Positions 16,223-25,044 of a stretch of 36,488 nucleotides of DNA are shown piece by piece. The stretch's first letter is position 1. The number at the start of each line of letters is the position of its first letter. The notes beneath the pieces were generated by a model. That model was given only the letters and a program-made list of their open reading frames with translations. It searched no databases and was not told where the DNA came from. The position numbers were made by a program, and so were the translations under genes. The stretch is from a bacterium (lineage in GTDB: Bacteria; Verrucomicrobiota; Kiritimatiellia; RFP12; UBA1067): contig JANYBJ010000094.1 in assembly GCA_025360845.1 (NCBI GenBank), positions 1 through 36,488 on the forward strand, in the 5' to 3' direction.

Positions 16223-19200
16223 GGGTTCGGGCGCAGACCGAGTTGATCCGTGTCCGTTCAACCGGCGTTTCCGAATCCAATGTCAATTTGCGTTCACGCG
16301 TGCTGCAGGTCGTGGGCCAGCAATGGCTGGCACAGACGGCCATGCTGAACAGAATGAACAGCCGGTTCGACGGATCGGACGCGCATTTCTTTTACAGCAT
16401 CGGCCTCGTTGGGCAGACCTCGTCACCCTATGTTGACTTTAAGAACATCCTTTATTACTCTTCGGCAGACGTGGCAAAATTCGACACGCACAGTCTGTTC
16501 GCAAGCGCCCTCGAGCATGCTGTGCTCGACCAGGTGAACGGCACAAACCGCCCCGCAGTCTCCACGGTGCGCGTGATTGATATCGCCAACACGTCCAACA
16601 CTCCCATCTATTTCGCGACAAGCGGCAACTGGATGTCTACGGTTCGCGGCTTGCTGGTGAACTACGACTCGAACACGCTGAGTGCGCTGGATGCGGCCAT
16701 CACCGGCAGCCGGAAGCTGCTGTTGCCTAAGAACGGAAAGATTGCGCTCAACAACTGGAGCGGTTTTGCGTACATCAACTACAGGCCCAATGCCGGAGGC
16801 TATTCCACGTCGATGATGATCGGCGGCGGACTGGCGGGGGGCTTCTTGTCGGTGCCTTATGTGACAGCCGCCACCGCTGTCGGTCTCCAGTATAACGATC
16901 TCTTGTTGAGCGACGCGTCGGTACAGTCCTACACATACGCCGATCCCGTGGACGCTTTCTCGGGGGCCTTCCTTTCGGATCAGTCCGATCTTTCCCTTCA
17001 GGGGCCGTTGCCGCTTGCCGTCACCCGCCATTACGACTCCCGCCTGCGCAATGCTGACGGCCCGTTCGGGAAAGGCTGGATTCATGGATATGACGCGCAG
17101 GTGAATGTTTATGCCGACCCCGACGCTTTCATGGGCCTTGGCAGTCCTTTCGCCGGTGCTGCCTCCGCAGTGGCCTGCATGGTCGCAAACGATCTGGTCG
17201 CGGCGGGAGAGGAAGCCAAGAACCTGACGGTCGCCTGCCTCGTCACCAAATGGTGGGCCGACCAACTGGTAAACGGGGCGGCTGCAGTCCAAGCGGGAGG
17301 ACGCTCGCTCGATTTCACTCGGTCGCCGGACGGCACATACCTGCCTGCCCCCGGTGTAACCGCGACGCTTGTCCGCTCCAACAATACCGCTTTTGTCTTG
17401 AGTGAGCGGCTCGGCCCCGTCTGGCGTTTCGACAGTCTCGGCAACCTTGAACGTGTCGAAGATCCCTCCGGCAATCTCACCCGACTTTACTACAACGCTC
17501 AGACCAATTTGGTGTCGGTCTCCAATTCCTTCGGGGGCAAACTGACCTTCGCCTGGTCAGGAAACCGAGTTTCTTCCGTCAGCGACAGCGCCGGAAGATC
17601 CGTCGCCTATGCCTACAGCCCTTCCGGCTGCCTCACCTCCGTCAACGATGCCGCAGGGGCAGTCTGGTCCTCGTCATATAGTTCTGATAACGCTTTGCAG
17701 GCCGAGATTGATCCGTCAGGCGTCACCATCGTTGCTAACGCCTTCAACTCGCTCGGCCAGGTCACCAACCAGGTCTCCGCCTCCGGCCACCGTTCGGCCT
17801 TCGCCTTCGCCGCCGGGATTATCACCCGTCAGCGCGATCCTGTCGGAGGCCGCGCCGTCTCGTGTTTCGACGGGGACGGGCGCCTCACCCAACGCACCGG
17901 CCCCGACGGCGGCATCAGTACGTTCTTCTACGATGCCCGAGGGCATCTGGTCACCAATGTGGACGTGGCGGGACGCGCCACCGTCAGCATCTATGACATC
18001 AGTAACCGGCTCGTTCGCGTGACCGAAGCCGCAAACACGACCGATTTCCGCACAACCACTCTAGCCTATGACGGACGCCACCGTGTTGTGGCCGTCTCCA
18101 ACGCCCTCGGGCGCGTCACGCGCATGGCCTACGACTCCTGCGACCGGCTTGTTGCCCTGACCGCACCCGACGGCGTCACGGTCACCAACGCGTATGACGC
18201 ACACGGCTTGCTCACCACAACCCGCAAGCTCGACGCCTCGGGGAGGACGCTCGCCGAAACCGTCTCCGCTTACGACGCCGGTGGGCTGCCTTATCAGGTC
18301 ACATCCACTGACGCCGGAATCTCCCGTTTCGGCTACGATCTGGCCGGTAACATCACCAACGTCACGGACGCTCTCGGACACACAACCCGCATTCTCTACG
18401 ACAAGCGGGGGATGCCCACCAACACGATCAACGCGCTGGGCGGGCGCACCTCACGCGCCTTCAATTCCGCAAGAAGACTCACCTCTTCGTCAGACCCGCT
18501 GAATCATGCGACCGCGTTCTTCTGGACGCCCGGCGGGCAGCCCGCCTCCAAACGCCAGGCCGACGGCGGCGTCTTCACCAACGAATACGATGCCGCCGAC
18601 CGCCTTGTCGCCTTTTCCGACCCGCGCGGATCGCGTGTCGCCCTCGGTCTCGACATCATGGGCCATGTCACCAACCGTTGCGGCTCCGTCTGGCAGGAGC
18701 GGGCCTGGTACGACTCCGCAGGGCTCGTAACGTCCCGTGTCGACGCCGTGGCCGGCCGCACAGACACCGTTTACGACTGGTTGGACCGCCCAGTCACCGT
18801 GACCGACCCTTTAAGACGGAATTGGATTATCGCCTATGACCCACTCAACGCTGTCACGAGTAAAGAAGACCCGCGCGGGCGTACTACCGACTATATGCGT
18901 GATCTCATGGGGCGGCTTACGCTCACCCGATATTCCTCAGGGCGCACGGAGGGGAACGGATACGATGCCCTGGGTCGCGTGATTGCCTTCACCAACGCCG
19001 AAGGCCGGGTCTACCGCATGGGCTACGATGCCAAAGGCAGGCTCCTTGCCGCCACCAACGCGGCCGGGGAGCAGGTTGTCCGCAACCTGTACGATCTTGT
19101 CGGCAACCTGACCAACCGCACGGACGGGGCTGGCCGCGCTGTCCGGTATCAGTACGACGCGCTGAACCGCGGCACCAATACTGTCTACGCAGACGGCTCT

Positions 19201-20886
19201 CGTGAGGCCTTCGCGTACGACGGTGCGGGAAACCTGCTCACGGCAGGCAACGGCTCGGCCACCAACACATTCGCCTATGACGCCATGAATCGCCTGACCT
19301 CTTCGGTTTCCCGCGTCTCCGGTCAGGCGTCCGTGGTGAGGTACGGCTACGATTTGGGCGGGCTGGCCACGAACATCGTTTATCCGGACGGCAAAATAGT
19401 ACGCTACGGATACGACGCCGACGGGCGCGTCATCAACGTCACAGACTGGGCCAACCGCACCTTCACGTTCACGCGGGACGCGGCAGGCCGCGTCACCTCG
19501 CTGGCCTACCCGAACAACGTGTCCGGAACGTGGTCATATGACGCCTCGCACGCGGTCTCCAGTTGGAGTTACGGCAATGGCGGCGCACCGCTTGCGGGCC
19601 GGACGATCACCCGCGACGCGATGGGGCTCAAGACGGGTGAGGCGACCGCCGGGCTTTTCCCGAATCCCGTGTCCGACCGCCGCGCCGCAAACACATTCGA
19701 TGCCGCTGACCGGCTGGTGTCCGCCCGCGTCTACTCGGGTACCAACGTGTTCGATGAGACCTGTCTCTACAACGGCTGCGGTTCGCTCACGAATGTCACC
19801 CGGAGCGGATACGGGGTAGAGCAATCATACGTGTACGATCTGGCGGGCCGTCTGACCTCCGCAACGTCTTCAAACCTTTACCTGTCCGTCACGTACGATG
19901 CGCTCGGCAACCGTGTCAGCATATCCGCAGGTGGTTCGACGCGCCTTTGGGTGACCGACCACGCCGACCCGCTCAAACGCCCGCTGATGGAGACGGACGC
20001 GGCCGGCACACCTGTGCGCTACTATATCTGGGGCGGTGGCAAGCTGTTGGCCGTGGTTGAAGCGGACGGAACGGTCCGTTATGCCCACAGCGATGAACAG
20101 GGCAGCGTTGTCGCGCTGACTGACGCGTCCGGTGCCTCCACAGACCAGTACTGCTACGGCCCGTATGGCGAAGACTGGGGTAGCTCCGGCACTAACAACA
20201 TCCCGTTTCGCTGGCTTGGCTCTCACGGCGTCTTCGCGGCCGACGCGCATGGACCGCTATTCGCGCGTTCGCTGTATCTCACCCGTTATCGCGCCTACGA
20301 CGCCACAATGGGGCGGTTCATCTCCACTGACCCGTTGGGTATCGGCGGCGGCCCGAACCTATATGCATACTGTCTTGGCAACCCGCTGTCCTATATCGAT
20401 CCACTGGGGTTGTGTGCGGCGAGTGTTGCGACCTATGGCATGATAGTAATTTCGGGAGGTGGGGGATTGGGCATTATTGCAGGGGAAGGAGGCCGGATTT
20501 ACGCAATCAATTTTATGACTGGAGATGTCCATGAATATACTTATGGAGCGCTTGGTGTAGGCCTCGGTTTTGGAGTGTCTGCAAATATCGAAGTGGGTGC
20601 TTTAGACATGAATTCGCCCAATGACATTACAGGCTGGGGACTTGGCGTTTCAGCATTTGCTGCTGCTGGAGACGGGGTCAGTGCACAGTACTCGGGGACA
20701 GGTTTTTTTGGTAATGGATCGGCTGGAGCGGGTGCAGGCGCAGCCGCTGGTGGAGGGGCAGGCATATCAGGTACAATAACACGAACAATCCTCAACGGGA
20801 GTTACAACGTTGCGGCGTTGCCTGAGCGGATATCGCAAATGATTGGTCCATATCTCGACACAGCAAGACAGGTCGTTAACCAATGA
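16219..20886 (+). CDS. RHS repeat protein with variable C-terminal domain (candidate polymorphic toxin)
   Basis: A 1555-aa RHS protein. Residues 1-270 form an N-terminal region ahead of the DUF6531-like entry segment (DPVDAFSGAFLSDQSDLSLQ, LPLAVTRHYDSR). From about residue 400 to 1300 there are many YD repeats (for example YDALGRVIAFTNAEG, YDLVGNLTNRTDGAG), which build the hollow RHS shell. The conserved core end, RYRAYDATMGRFISTDPLG to NPLSYIDPLGL, lies at about 1357-1397. The remaining 157 residues are unrelated, glycine/alanine-rich, and encoded by clearly more AT-rich DNA, as in polymorphic toxins that exchange tips. No signal peptide is visible on this chain. It overlaps the next gene by ATGA (20883-20886). 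Confidence 0.93.
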   Translation: MRVRAQTELIRVRSTGVSESNVNLRSRVLQVVGQQWLAQTAMLNRMNSRFDGSDAHFFYSIGLVGQTSSPYVDFKNILYYSSADVAKFDTHSLFASALEHAVLDQVNGTNRPAVSTVRVIDIANTSNTPIYFATSGNWMSTVRGLLVNYDSNTLSALDAAITGSRKLLLPKNGKIALNNWSGFAYINYRPNAGGYSTSMMIGGGLAGGFLSVPYVTAATAVGLQYNDLLLSDASVQSYTYADPVDAFSGAFLSDQSDLSLQGPLPLAVTRHYDSRLRNADGPFGKGWIHGYDAQVNVYADPDAFMGLGSPFAGAASAVACMVANDLVAAGEEAKNLTVACLVTKWWADQLVNGAAAVQAGGRSLDFTRSPDGTYLPAPGVTATLVRSNNTAFVLSERLGPVWRFDSLGNLERVEDPSGNLTRLYYNAQTNLVSVSNSFGGKLTFAWSGNRVSSVSDSAGRSVAYAYSPSGCLTSVNDAAGAVWSSSYSSDNALQAEIDPSGVTIVANAFNSLGQVTNQVSASGHRSAFAFAAGIITRQRDPVGGRAVSCFDGDGRLTQRTGPDGGISTFFYDARGHLVTNVDVAGRATVSIYDISNRLVRVTEAANTTDFRTTTLAYDGRHRVVAVSNALGRVTRMAYDSCDRLVALTAPDGVTVTNAYDAHGLLTTTRKLDASGRTLAETVSAYDAGGLPYQVTSTDAGISRFGYDLAGNITNVTDALGHTTRILYDKRGMPTNTINALGGRTSRAFNSARRLTSSSDPLNHATAFFWTPGGQPASKRQADGGVFTNEYDAADRLVAFSDPRGSRVALGLDIMGHVTNRCGSVWQERAWYDSAGLVTSRVDAVAGRTDTVYDWLDRPVTVTDPLRRNWIIAYDPLNAVTSKEDPRGRTTDYMRDLMGRLTLTRYSSGRTEGNGYDALGRVIAFTNAEGRVYRMGYDAKGRLLAATNAAGEQVVRNLYDLVGNLTNRTDGAGRAVRYQYDALNRGTNTVYADGSREAFAYDGAGNLLTAGNGSATNTFAYDAMNRLTSSVSRVSGQASVVRYGYDLGGLATNIVYPDGKIVRYGYDADGRVINVTDWANRTFTFTRDAAGRVTSLAYPNNVSGTWSYDASHAVSSWSYGNGGAPLAGRTITRDAMGLKTGEATAGLFPNPVSDRRAANTFDAADRLVSARVYSGTNVFDETCLYNGCGSLTNVTRSGYGVEQSYVYDLAGRLTSATSSNLYLSVTYDALGNRVSISAGGSTRLWVTDHADPLKRPLMETDAAGTPVRYYIWGGGKLLAVVEADGTVRYAHSDEQGSVVALTDASGASTDQYCYGPYGEDWGSSGTNNIPFRWLGSHGVFAADAHGPLFARSLYLTRYRAYDATMGRFISTDPLGIGGGPNLYAYCLGNPLSYIDPLGLCAASVATYGMIVISGGGGLGIIAGEGGRIYAINFMTGDVHEYTYGALGVGLGFGVSANIEVGALDMNSPNDITGWGLGVSAFAAAGDGVSAQYSGTGFFGNGSAGAGAGAAAGGGAGISGTITRTILNGSYNVAALPERISQMIGPYLDTARQVVNQ

Positions 20887-21341
20887 TACTCCACGTAAGA
20901 TTGTCAACAACCAGACGCCTTGTGATCCGGGCAAGATACTCACTTATCTTGCTATGGTTCATCATGATTATTTGTTTTATGGTTGTAAGTTCACCCTTGC
21001 CGATCTTGGTCGGAGTAGGTCTTGCCTTCTTACTGTCAGTTCTGGCGGGGGGGGCTTTCTGCGGTGCCGCATCGGAGGTGCTTTGTAACAGAAACCGGCT
21101 GGTAATCGTGACTCCCTTCCGGTGTCACACATACGCTGTTCGATCATTGGATAAGATTATCAATGTTCGTATTCCCAGCAGCTTTTTTTTCATGTTCATT
21201 GTCACAACGAAAACTGGAAAAAAGAAGTTCTATCACTTTGTGGCACTCGATAGTAGCGTTGGATCGTATGTTGACACTGCGAATAAACTAAGAGAACTGT
21301 TCGAGCGCTTAAATGACAAAGCGGTCAATACGGATGCGTGA
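20883..21341 (+). CDS. Small membrane protein, candidate immunity protein of the RHS toxin
   Basis: Not a recognised family. The 152-aa protein has two adjacent hydrophobic segments, SLILLWFIMIICFMVVSS (about residues 20-37) and ILVGVGLAFLLSVLAGGAF (about residues 41-59), then a soluble part (residues 70-145) whose alternating strands ending in a helix (YVDTANKLRELFERL) resemble a bacterial PH-like domain. The start overlaps the RHS stop as ATGA, and base composition is as AT-rich as the RHS tip. In RHS and other polymorphic toxin loci the gene directly after the toxin tip commonly encodes the immunity protein; a membrane location would suit a membrane-acting toxin. Immunity function is inferred from position only. 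Confidence 0.7.
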   Translation: MILHVRLSTTRRLVIRARYSLILLWFIMIICFMVVSSPLPILVGVGLAFLLSVLAGGAFCGAASEVLCNRNRLVIVTPFRCHTYAVRSLDKIINVRIPSSFFFMFIVTTKTGKKKFYHFVALDSSVGSYVDTANKLRELFERLNDKAVNTDA

Positions 21342-21404
21342 GTAGTCACATGACAAGTGTCGCCATGCTGCAGGCTATGCCCGGCGCGTGCCCCCTCTTT
21401 GATT

Positions 21405-22534
21405 GATTTATCGATTTGCGCGCAACTCAGAAACATAGCATTATTTCACAAACTAAGCTGGCTGCGGATATCGGAATCCGCGCAGGACCGCTGGGTTGGA
21501 TCGAGTAAGGTAAGCACCTTGCTTCCGGGCGCGTGTTGTACCGGATCGCGAAGGTGTTGAACGTCCGGATCGACGACCTGTTCGATGATGACAATGCCTG
21601 GGAGTCGAGCGCTCCGGCGGTTTCGGACGCTGTCCCGGTGGTGTTGCCGCCTCTGGACACGGAGGCTGACGCGGGGGCGCTGAAAGCGGCGCATGTCGTC
21701 TGCCAGTCCGTTGCGGAACAGGTGCTGGCGCTGGAGGATCTCTGCGGCGCGGTCAAGATGGCGGGGATTCCGCTGTACGTGCCTTTCACGCCCACAGAGG
21801 CCGGGGCCGAGCATCTGGCGGCGCGGGTACGCCAGAATCTCGGCATCGGCAACGCGATCGTGTACGATTATCTTGAGCTTTTCGAGAATGCAGGGCTATG
21901 CGTCGTGTTCATGAAGATGCCTGCCGATTGCGAGACGTTCTGCGCGTATGACCACCTGAAACGCAACGCGTTCTTCTTCATCAACAGCCTGCTCACGAAG
22001 CAGCCGGAGCTTCAGATGTACCGCTTGGTTTTCGAATTGGGGCGTATCTACTGGCACACGCGCACGTTGTACGGCACGGTAGAGGCGCAAGCGGCAGTGG
22101 CCGGCGAGCCGGTTCTGGACGAAGCGCAGTTCGCGTGCCGGTTCGCGACTTGCTTCCTTATGCCGGCCGGTGCGGTGCTGACCAGCGTGTGTCAGTTGGG
22201 GTTGACTTCGAATGCGCGGACGTGGGCCATGCTGCTGCGCTTGAAGAAACGCTACGGCGTTTCCGTGCAAAGCTTCGTTCTGCGGTTGCAGGAACTCAAA
22301 CTGAGTTGTGGCGACATCTTGATGGATAGTCCGCGGCGCTATCATCGCAAATCAGTAAACGACCCCTTCTACGTGGTGGACTCGGAGCCGGGCGGCTTCC
22401 GTCCGCAACTCGCGATGAACGGGCGGCTGGGTGATCTGCTGCGGCAAGCCGCACAGAAGGCCGGCAAGAATCAGAAAGCTGTCAACGCTCTCAAACGCGG
22501 GTTGCGCCAGAACGGGGTCAAGTTGGAGGGGTGA
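21405..22534 (+). pseudogene. Broken XRE-HTH / ImmA-IrrE-like regulator
   Basis: The 5' part encodes a helix-turn-helix split by two lesions. LRNIALFHKLS (from 21426) continues as SQTKLAADIGI only in another frame, and that frame meets TAA at 21506-21508 where the fold needs a residue (GWIE-stop-GKHLASGRVLYRIAKVLNV). The rest is open to 22534: a variable linker and an ImmA/IrrE-like domain with RLVFELGRIYWH, DEAQFACRFATCFLMPAG and a C-terminal VSVQSFVLRLQEL helix. The zinc motif HExxH is replaced by FELGR, so peptidase activity is unlikely. A shortened product could start at GTG 21533 (333 aa) and lack most of the DNA-binding domain. It converges on the Sel1 gene. A pseudogene is most likely; sequencing error at two sites is less likely. 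Confidence 0.75.
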
Positions 22535-22548
22535 GACGGTGCGGCAGT

Positions 22549-23103
22549 TCAGCCAAGGCGGGAGTCGGGATTACGTGTCCATTCCTGCATGAGGCGGATG
22601 CCTTCGGCACGGTCTTCCGGCGTGATGTTGTCTTTCATTTCGTGCAGGGCCTCCATTGCTTTAGGGTGGTCGCACGAGAGTGCCAGAAGCAACCATTTGC
22701 AGGCTTGCGGGTAGTCCTGCGGCATTTCCTCTCCGTTCCGGTAAGCGATACCAAGCATAAACATGGATTCGGCGCTGCCGTTTGCTGCGGCCTGACGCCA
22801 CAGGTGCATGGCCTGACCGATGTCTTTGGCGACGCCGCCGCCCAAGAAATAGCACAGACCGATGGAGAAGATCGCCTCCGCATGTCCCTGTTGCGCCGCG
22901 CCATACCACAGATCGAGTGCGTTGCGGATGTTCACGGGGTGGCCCTTGCCATAGGCGTGGCGGTTGCCGAGCTCGAACAGTGCGGCGGGATCGCCGGTTT
23001 CCGCCACTTCAAGCAGGGCGTCCAGTGACGTCTCGCTGTCTACCTTCACATTTTTGGTTTCGCTGTCCGTGCTCAGGTCTTTTCCCGGAAGGAGGGCAAC
23101 CAC
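22549..23103 (-). CDS. Sel1-repeat (tetratricopeptide-like) protein
   Basis: A 184-aa protein with three Sel1-like repeats of about 36 residues and a partial fourth: AALFELGNRHAYGKGHPVN, AEAIFSIGLCYFLGGGVAK and AESMFMLGIAYRNGEEMPQ start the units, each followed by an AxxLWxxAAxxG helix. Such alpha-solenoids mediate protein-protein contact. The frame begins with a GTG at 23103 that lies inside a palindromic repeat and lacks a clear ribosome binding site; a GTG 19 codons later could also be used. It follows the NERD gene by only 11 bases and is the last gene of the minus-strand nuclease cassette, so it may act as an adaptor there. That role is inferred. Confidence 0.85.
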   Translation of the reverse strand: MVALLPGKDLSTDSETKNVKVDSETSLDALLEVAETGDPAALFELGNRHAYGKGHPVNIRNALDLWYGAAQQGHAEAIFSIGLCYFLGGGVAKDIGQAMHLWRQAAANGSAESMFMLGIAYRNGEEMPQDYPQACKWLLLALSCDHPKAMEALHEMKDNITPEDRAEGIRLMQEWTRNPDSRLG

Positions 23104-23125
23104 AGGGTGTGCCCCTACTGTGCGG
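23094..23125. repeat. Palindromic repeat copy 1 (after NERD gene)
   Basis: Contains CCACAG...GCCCCTACTGTG, an imperfect hairpin with CACAG/CTGTG arms. It overlaps the NERD stop codon and the Sel1 start. Similar copies are at 23889-23921 and 26647-26680. Confidence 0.7.
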
Positions 23126-23867
23126 CTGGCTTGAAGAGGGCTTGGAGGTCGCGAGTGATGGTGTCGACTTGCTGGGGGGTGAGTTGGCGTGCGGGAGCAG
23201 GTTTGGTGAGGTAGTCACCGAGGCGGTCGAGGCGATGGACGGCAAGGGGGCTGCGGGTCTCGGGCAAGACATCGACGGAAGCTTTCGGGAAGACCATTAC
23301 GGCCTGCACGAAGATGCTGATGTTGGACAGGGCCTCGATTTTAACCTTGAGTTCCCGCGAACGGCCGAGGATGGCTTTGGCGTCGCGCGTGTGGTCGTGC
23401 TTGCCGTCAACAGTGAGTGTGCCCTGGCCAGACAGGGTCACCCCGCCGCGCCAGTCTTTAGTCTCAAGCGTGAAGACGCCGGTGGGGCCGACCACAATGT
23501 GGTCGATGTTGCCGTTGATGCTGGGGTGGGTAACGTCATGAAAAACGGAATAAGTGTCTGGCAGGTCAGTTAGGGCATCGGCGGTGATGGCTTCGCCTTC
23601 AGCGCCTCGGCGGAAGGCAATGCCTGATGCCTGCAGTTCGTCAAGGATGCGGGTAATGCGCTTACGGGCAAGGAAAACAAACGTCATGGGAAGGATAAAC
23701 GCCAGCATGGAGAGGGAGACGTCGTGGTCCAAAGAGAGTCCGGTCGCGATCCCGGCGAGATAGCAGATTATCGCAATCGCTATTATGATGATGAAAAAGA
23801 ACCGCAGGGATTTACGGCGGGACTCAGCGAGTGCGTAGTTGCCGGGGTTGCCGAAGATTTTGGGCAT
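23115..23867 (-). CDS. Membrane-anchored NERD-domain protein (nuclease-related)
   Basis: A 250-aa protein. Residues about 21-42 (LRFFFIIIIAIAIICYLAGI) and 50-68 are membrane segments. The NERD domain follows: GAEGEAITADALTDL, then INGNIDHIVVGPTGVFTLETKDWRGGV, containing the D...ExK arrangement (IDHIVV, LETKDW) of the PD-(D/E)XK nuclease superfamily. A C-terminal tail ends in a helix-rich segment. The ATG at 23867 has a weak AAGG ribosome site. It lies 42 bases after the Mrr gene and 11 before the Sel1 gene. NERD proteins are predicted to process DNA and are often found in accessory and defence regions; activity is not proven for most. Confidence 0.88.
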   Translation of the reverse strand: MPKIFGNPGNYALAESRRKSLRFFFIIIIAIAIICYLAGIATGLSLDHDVSLSMLAFILPMTFVFLARKRITRILDELQASGIAFRRGAEGEAITADALTDLPDTYSVFHDVTHPSINGNIDHIVVGPTGVFTLETKDWRGGVTLSGQGTLTVDGKHDHTRDAKAILGRSRELKVKIEALSNISIFVQAVMVFPKASVDVLPETRSPLAVHRLDRLGDYLTKPAPARQLTPQQVDTITRDLQALFKPAAQ

Positions 23868-23888
23868 TGGGAGACCTTATGAGAAGAT

Positions 23889-23921
23889 GGCTACCACAGA
23901 GGGGTGCTCCTACTGTGTTGC
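23889..23921. repeat. Palindromic repeat copy 2 (after Mrr gene)
   Basis: ACCACAGAGGGGTGCTCC with CTACTGTG, forming a CACAG/CTGTG hairpin. It overlaps the Mrr stop codon, as copy 1 overlaps the NERD stop. Confidence 0.7.
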
Positions 23922-24971
23922 AGGTGTGTAGAGCTGGATGAGTTGGAGTGGCGTGAGCGTGATGCCGATCTCATTCTGGATGAGGAGGTCGACAAGCTGC
24001 TCGCCGTTCATCAGGCCGACAGGGGTGGCGTTGGCGCGGGTGGCCTCGTCCCTCGCGCCTTTGCTGAAGTCGCTGGTGGTGACGATGAGGCCCTGCTCGT
24101 GGGTGCCGAGGCTGCCGCGAACCTGCTGGATGACGGGGGCTTGGACGTTGTTCTTCCAGCGTTTGACCTGCACGGCCAGACGCGTGCGGATCACGTCGCC
24201 GACAACCAGGGTGCCACGTACGTCGATGCCGCCGTCGTTGGAGCGGCTGGTGACTTCGATCTCCTCGAACCCGAGGGCCAGTAAAAGCTGGCTGATCAGG
24301 TTCTCAAAGTCGTAGGGCTTCATGGTCTTGATATGCTTGAGGAGCTTTTCACGCGCCTGCTTATTGGCCTCATCGATCTGGTAGGCGATGCCGGACGCCT
24401 GCCACTTGGCGAGCGAGACCATGCCTTTTCCGAGAAGCATGAAGCGCTGCGGGTCGCGGCGCAGGCGGCGGCGCTTGACCTCGGTGAGGATTTGCGCGTA
24501 CATGGTCGCCTCGGGGGTCTTGCCGGTGGTGTCGAGCAGGCACTGTTCGAGCGCGAGGCGGGTAATGTCGCGGTAATGGAGCTGCTTACTGGCAGAGGCG
24601 TCAAGAACGCGCTCGGCCGCGTCGGTGAAAGAGATGGATTTGGAGGTGGCGGGCAACGGGCAAGCGGCAGCAGGCGATGGCGATGCGCGGCGGGCGGAAG
24701 GACCGAGGACAGAGGACGGCGGACGGGTGGCCGGGGTGGGATTCAGTGCGTAGTGGCCGGGCGAAGGTCGGATGAAAAGGGACGCGGTGCCGTTGCTTTT
24801 GATGTCCACGGCAAGGCGGGCGTTGACTGATTCGTCAGGCGTTTTCCCCTCGGTGTGCCAAAGGCCTTGGTCGAGAATGCGTTTGGTGATCTCCCCGTAG
24901 TGGAGAGGCGTGCCCGCCTGCTCAAGGATCAGGCGGGCGGCTTGGAGGGCGGAAACGGTATTGTCAGGCAT
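23910..24971 (-). CDS. Mrr-type restriction endonuclease with two HARE-like winged-helix domains
   Basis: A 353-aa predicted nuclease. Two related N-terminal modules are visible: ALQAARLILEQAGTPLHYGE (residues about 8-75) and DAAERVLDASASKQLHYRD (about 115-175), both with the LHYxxIT pattern of HARE-HTH domains, thought to sense modified DNA. The C-terminal Mrr domain includes YDFENLISQLLLALGF, then NDGGIDVRG and LAVQVKRWKNN, giving the D...QxK catalytic set, and GLIVTTSDFSKGARDEA. The ATG at 24971 follows AAAGGA at 7-8 bases. Mrr enzymes cut DNA with foreign methylation; here it lies 73 bases downstream of the T5orf172 gene in a nuclease-rich operon. The proline/alanine linker (about 78-112) is low-complexity. 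Confidence 0.92.
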   Translation of the reverse strand: MPDNTVSALQAARLILEQAGTPLHYGEITKRILDQGLWHTEGKTPDESVNARLAVDIKSNGTASLFIRPSPGHYALNPTPATRPPSSVLGPSARRASPSPAAACPLPATSKSISFTDAAERVLDASASKQLHYRDITRLALEQCLLDTTGKTPEATMYAQILTEVKRRRLRRDPQRFMLLGKGMVSLAKWQASGIAYQIDEANKQAREKLLKHIKTMKPYDFENLISQLLLALGFEEIEVTSRSNDGGIDVRGTLVVGDVIRTRLAVQVKRWKNNVQAPVIQQVRGSLGTHEQGLIVTTSDFSKGARDEATRANATPVGLMNGEQLVDLLIQNEIGITLTPLQLIQLYTPATQ

Positions 24972-25044
24972 GGATGGTTCCTTTCAAGGGGCCTGTTGAG
25001 CTGGCGCTACACTACGACGGGTTTGGAATGGGCGGCGTCTTGAT

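Noticed and set aside
24640..24760. Low-complexity GGACCGAGGACAGAGGAC-type stretch in the Mrr linker as a mobile repeat
   Set aside because: It encodes an ordinary flexible Pro/Ala/Ser linker between two domains and no second copy was found in the window.
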